From positions 1-6,074 of the forward strand of contig WTCN01000016.1 in the NCBI GenBank assembly GCA_013138555.1: a stretch of DNA of 6,074 nucleotides. The letters run 5' to 3'. A model generated the notes under the pieces. That model was not told where the DNA came from and did not search any database. It worked only from the letters and a program-made list of their open reading frames with translations. Below are positions 5,714-6,074 of this stretch, piece after piece. The translations under genes and the position numbers were made by a program. The DNA comes from Methyloprofundus sp. (GTDB taxonomy: Bacteria > Pseudomonadota > Gammaproteobacteria > Methylococcales > Methylomonadaceae). Numbering within the stretch: position 1 is the stretch's first letter; each line of letters starts with the position of its first letter.

Positions 5714-5884
5714 TCATGCCTTACTTCCAGCTTCACTCCGTTGACTGTTTATATTTACATTACTGGCAATAGCAGCCGTTGCGAATAGATCTGACGAGAC
5801 AATAAATGCGCCCGAAAGAAAACCAAACAAGCCAGCCATAAATACCAACCCAGTTAATATATCTTTGTATAAATCGTTCCTCAT
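5714..5884 (-). CDS. Hypothetical small hydrophobic (membrane or exported) protein, 56 aa
   Basis: An ATG at 5884 opens 56 codons ending in TGA at 5714-5716. The N-terminus is MRNDLYKDIL, then one hydrophobic stretch at about residues 9-30 (TGLVFMAGLFGFLSGAFIV), then a short polar tail ending QRSEAGSKA. That is the form of a single-pass small membrane protein, or a signal-peptide-like peptide with an ATAAIAS region near 35-41. Supports for a real gene are the coherent hydrophobic/polar layout, a minus-strand terminator with seven Ts about 35 bases past the stop, and a perfect TATAAT 38 bases upstream. Against it: there is no clear ribosome site before ATG 5884 (the leader is A/T only). The internal ATG at 5839 (residue 16) is an alternative start that would cut the hydrophobic segment. 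An in-frame TAA at 5903-5905 rules out a longer form. The family is not recognised and no function is proposed. Confidence 0.5.
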   Translation of the reverse strand: MRNDLYKDILTGLVFMAGLFGFLSGAFIVSSDLFATAAIASNVNINSQRSEAGSKA

Positions 5885-5921
5885 ATAATTAAAAAAATAG
5901 GTTTATTAAAACCATGTGTTA

Positions 5922-5927
5922 ATTATA
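5922..5927 (-). promoter_or_regulatory. Candidate -10 box for the small membrane protein gene
   Basis: The minus strand reads a perfect TATAAT here, 38 bases before the ATG at 5884, which would give a leader of about 30 bases. The -35 region is poor (CTGTAA at a 16-base spacing) and falls at the possible IS boundary near 5949, so the original -35 may have been replaced. Confidence 0.3.
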
Positions 5928-5948
5928 TAAGAGAGAACTTTATTTACA

Positions 5949-6074
5949 GGGTGTTGATTTTTAATAATGTTAAAATTAGGTTAAACTTACCTTTTTCCAC
6001 TAACCCAGAGAAAACGAATGGCTGAAATTATAGCGCGTCATGGTAATGAATTAACAATCCAAGTCACTGTGAAA
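5949..6074 (+). mobile_element. Possible left end of an ISKra4-type insertion sequence
   Basis: This rests on two weak signs. The reading frame starting at 6018 recalls the N-terminus of some ISKra4-family transposases, and the bases GGGTGTTGAT at 5949 fit the GGG ends I recall for that family, about 70 bases before the start codon. The right end, matching inverted repeat and target duplication are outside the window, so the boundary is a guess. Confidence 0.3.
6018..6074 (+). CDS. 5' end of a gene, possibly ISKra4-family transposase, 3'-partial
   Basis: An ATG at 6018 opens 19 codons that run off the right edge, reading MAEIIARHGNELTIQVTVK. AGAG eight bases before it is a modest ribosome site. 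An extended -10 (TGTTAAAAT, 5968-5976) upstream could serve as its promoter. From memory, the string HGNELTIQVTVK resembles the start of certain ISKra4-family transposases, which continue with a G-S-M-L-E-x-E-E motif; that part lies outside the window. With 19 residues the assignment is tentative, but the ATG, ribosome site and open frame make a real gene start likely. Confidence 0.55.
   Translation, partial: MAEIIARHGNELTIQVTVK

Noticed and set aside
5521..5772. Plus-strand open frame running through the terminator
   Set aside because: It overlaps the lipoprotein gene's end in another frame, crosses the strong terminator stem and has no recognisable domain.

Overview
The window looks like a chromosomal stretch of an AT-leaning gammaproteobacterium. 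This is inferred from an RhlE-type DEAD-box helicase, a rubredoxin-reductase-type flavoprotein and short palindromic intergenic repeats built around GTCATTCC/GGAATGAC. Nothing visible fixes the genus. There are no rRNA, tRNA or CRISPR features, and no complete insertion sequence.

Layout, left to right. Positions 1-1194 (+) hold most of a HipA-family Ser/Thr kinase whose first codons lie left of the window. Between its stop and the next gene is a short minus-strand remnant of a winged-helix DNA-binding domain (about 1236-1415). Positions 1435-2931 (-) carry a compact two-gene unit: a rubredoxin-reductase-like FAD/NAD(P)H oxidoreductase, then, 15 bases downstream, a small membrane di-iron hydroxylase of the fatty-acid hydroxylase superfamily. 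A 197-base divergent intergenic region separates this unit from rhlE (3129-4412, +).

The 339-base gap at 4413-4751 is packed with inverted repeats: a palindromic hairpin (4449-4484), then a MITE-like element with perfect 12-bp inner arms (4531-4712) enclosing a second palindromic repeat (4571-4672). After it comes a predicted lipoprotein of the phytochelatin synthase (papain-like peptidase) family with its Cys-His-Asp triad intact (4752-5588, +). This gene converges on a previously easy-to-miss 56-codon minus-strand ORF encoding a small hydrophobic protein (5714-5884). The two share a strong bidirectional terminator (5638-5679). The right edge holds the first 19 codons of another plus-strand gene (6018 onward), tentatively an ISKra4-type transposase, with a possible IS left end near 5949.

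How the genes may work together. The reductase and hydroxylase are the only clear functional pair: NAD(P)H electrons passed, presumably through a rubredoxin encoded elsewhere, to a di-iron membrane oxygenase. The other genes look like independent units separated by repeats and terminators. The most interesting items are the reductase/hydroxylase pair without a rubredoxin, the exported phytochelatin-synthase-like lipoprotein, the nested repeat in front of it, and the small membrane protein gene. No clearly new multi-gene defence or biosynthetic system is visible.
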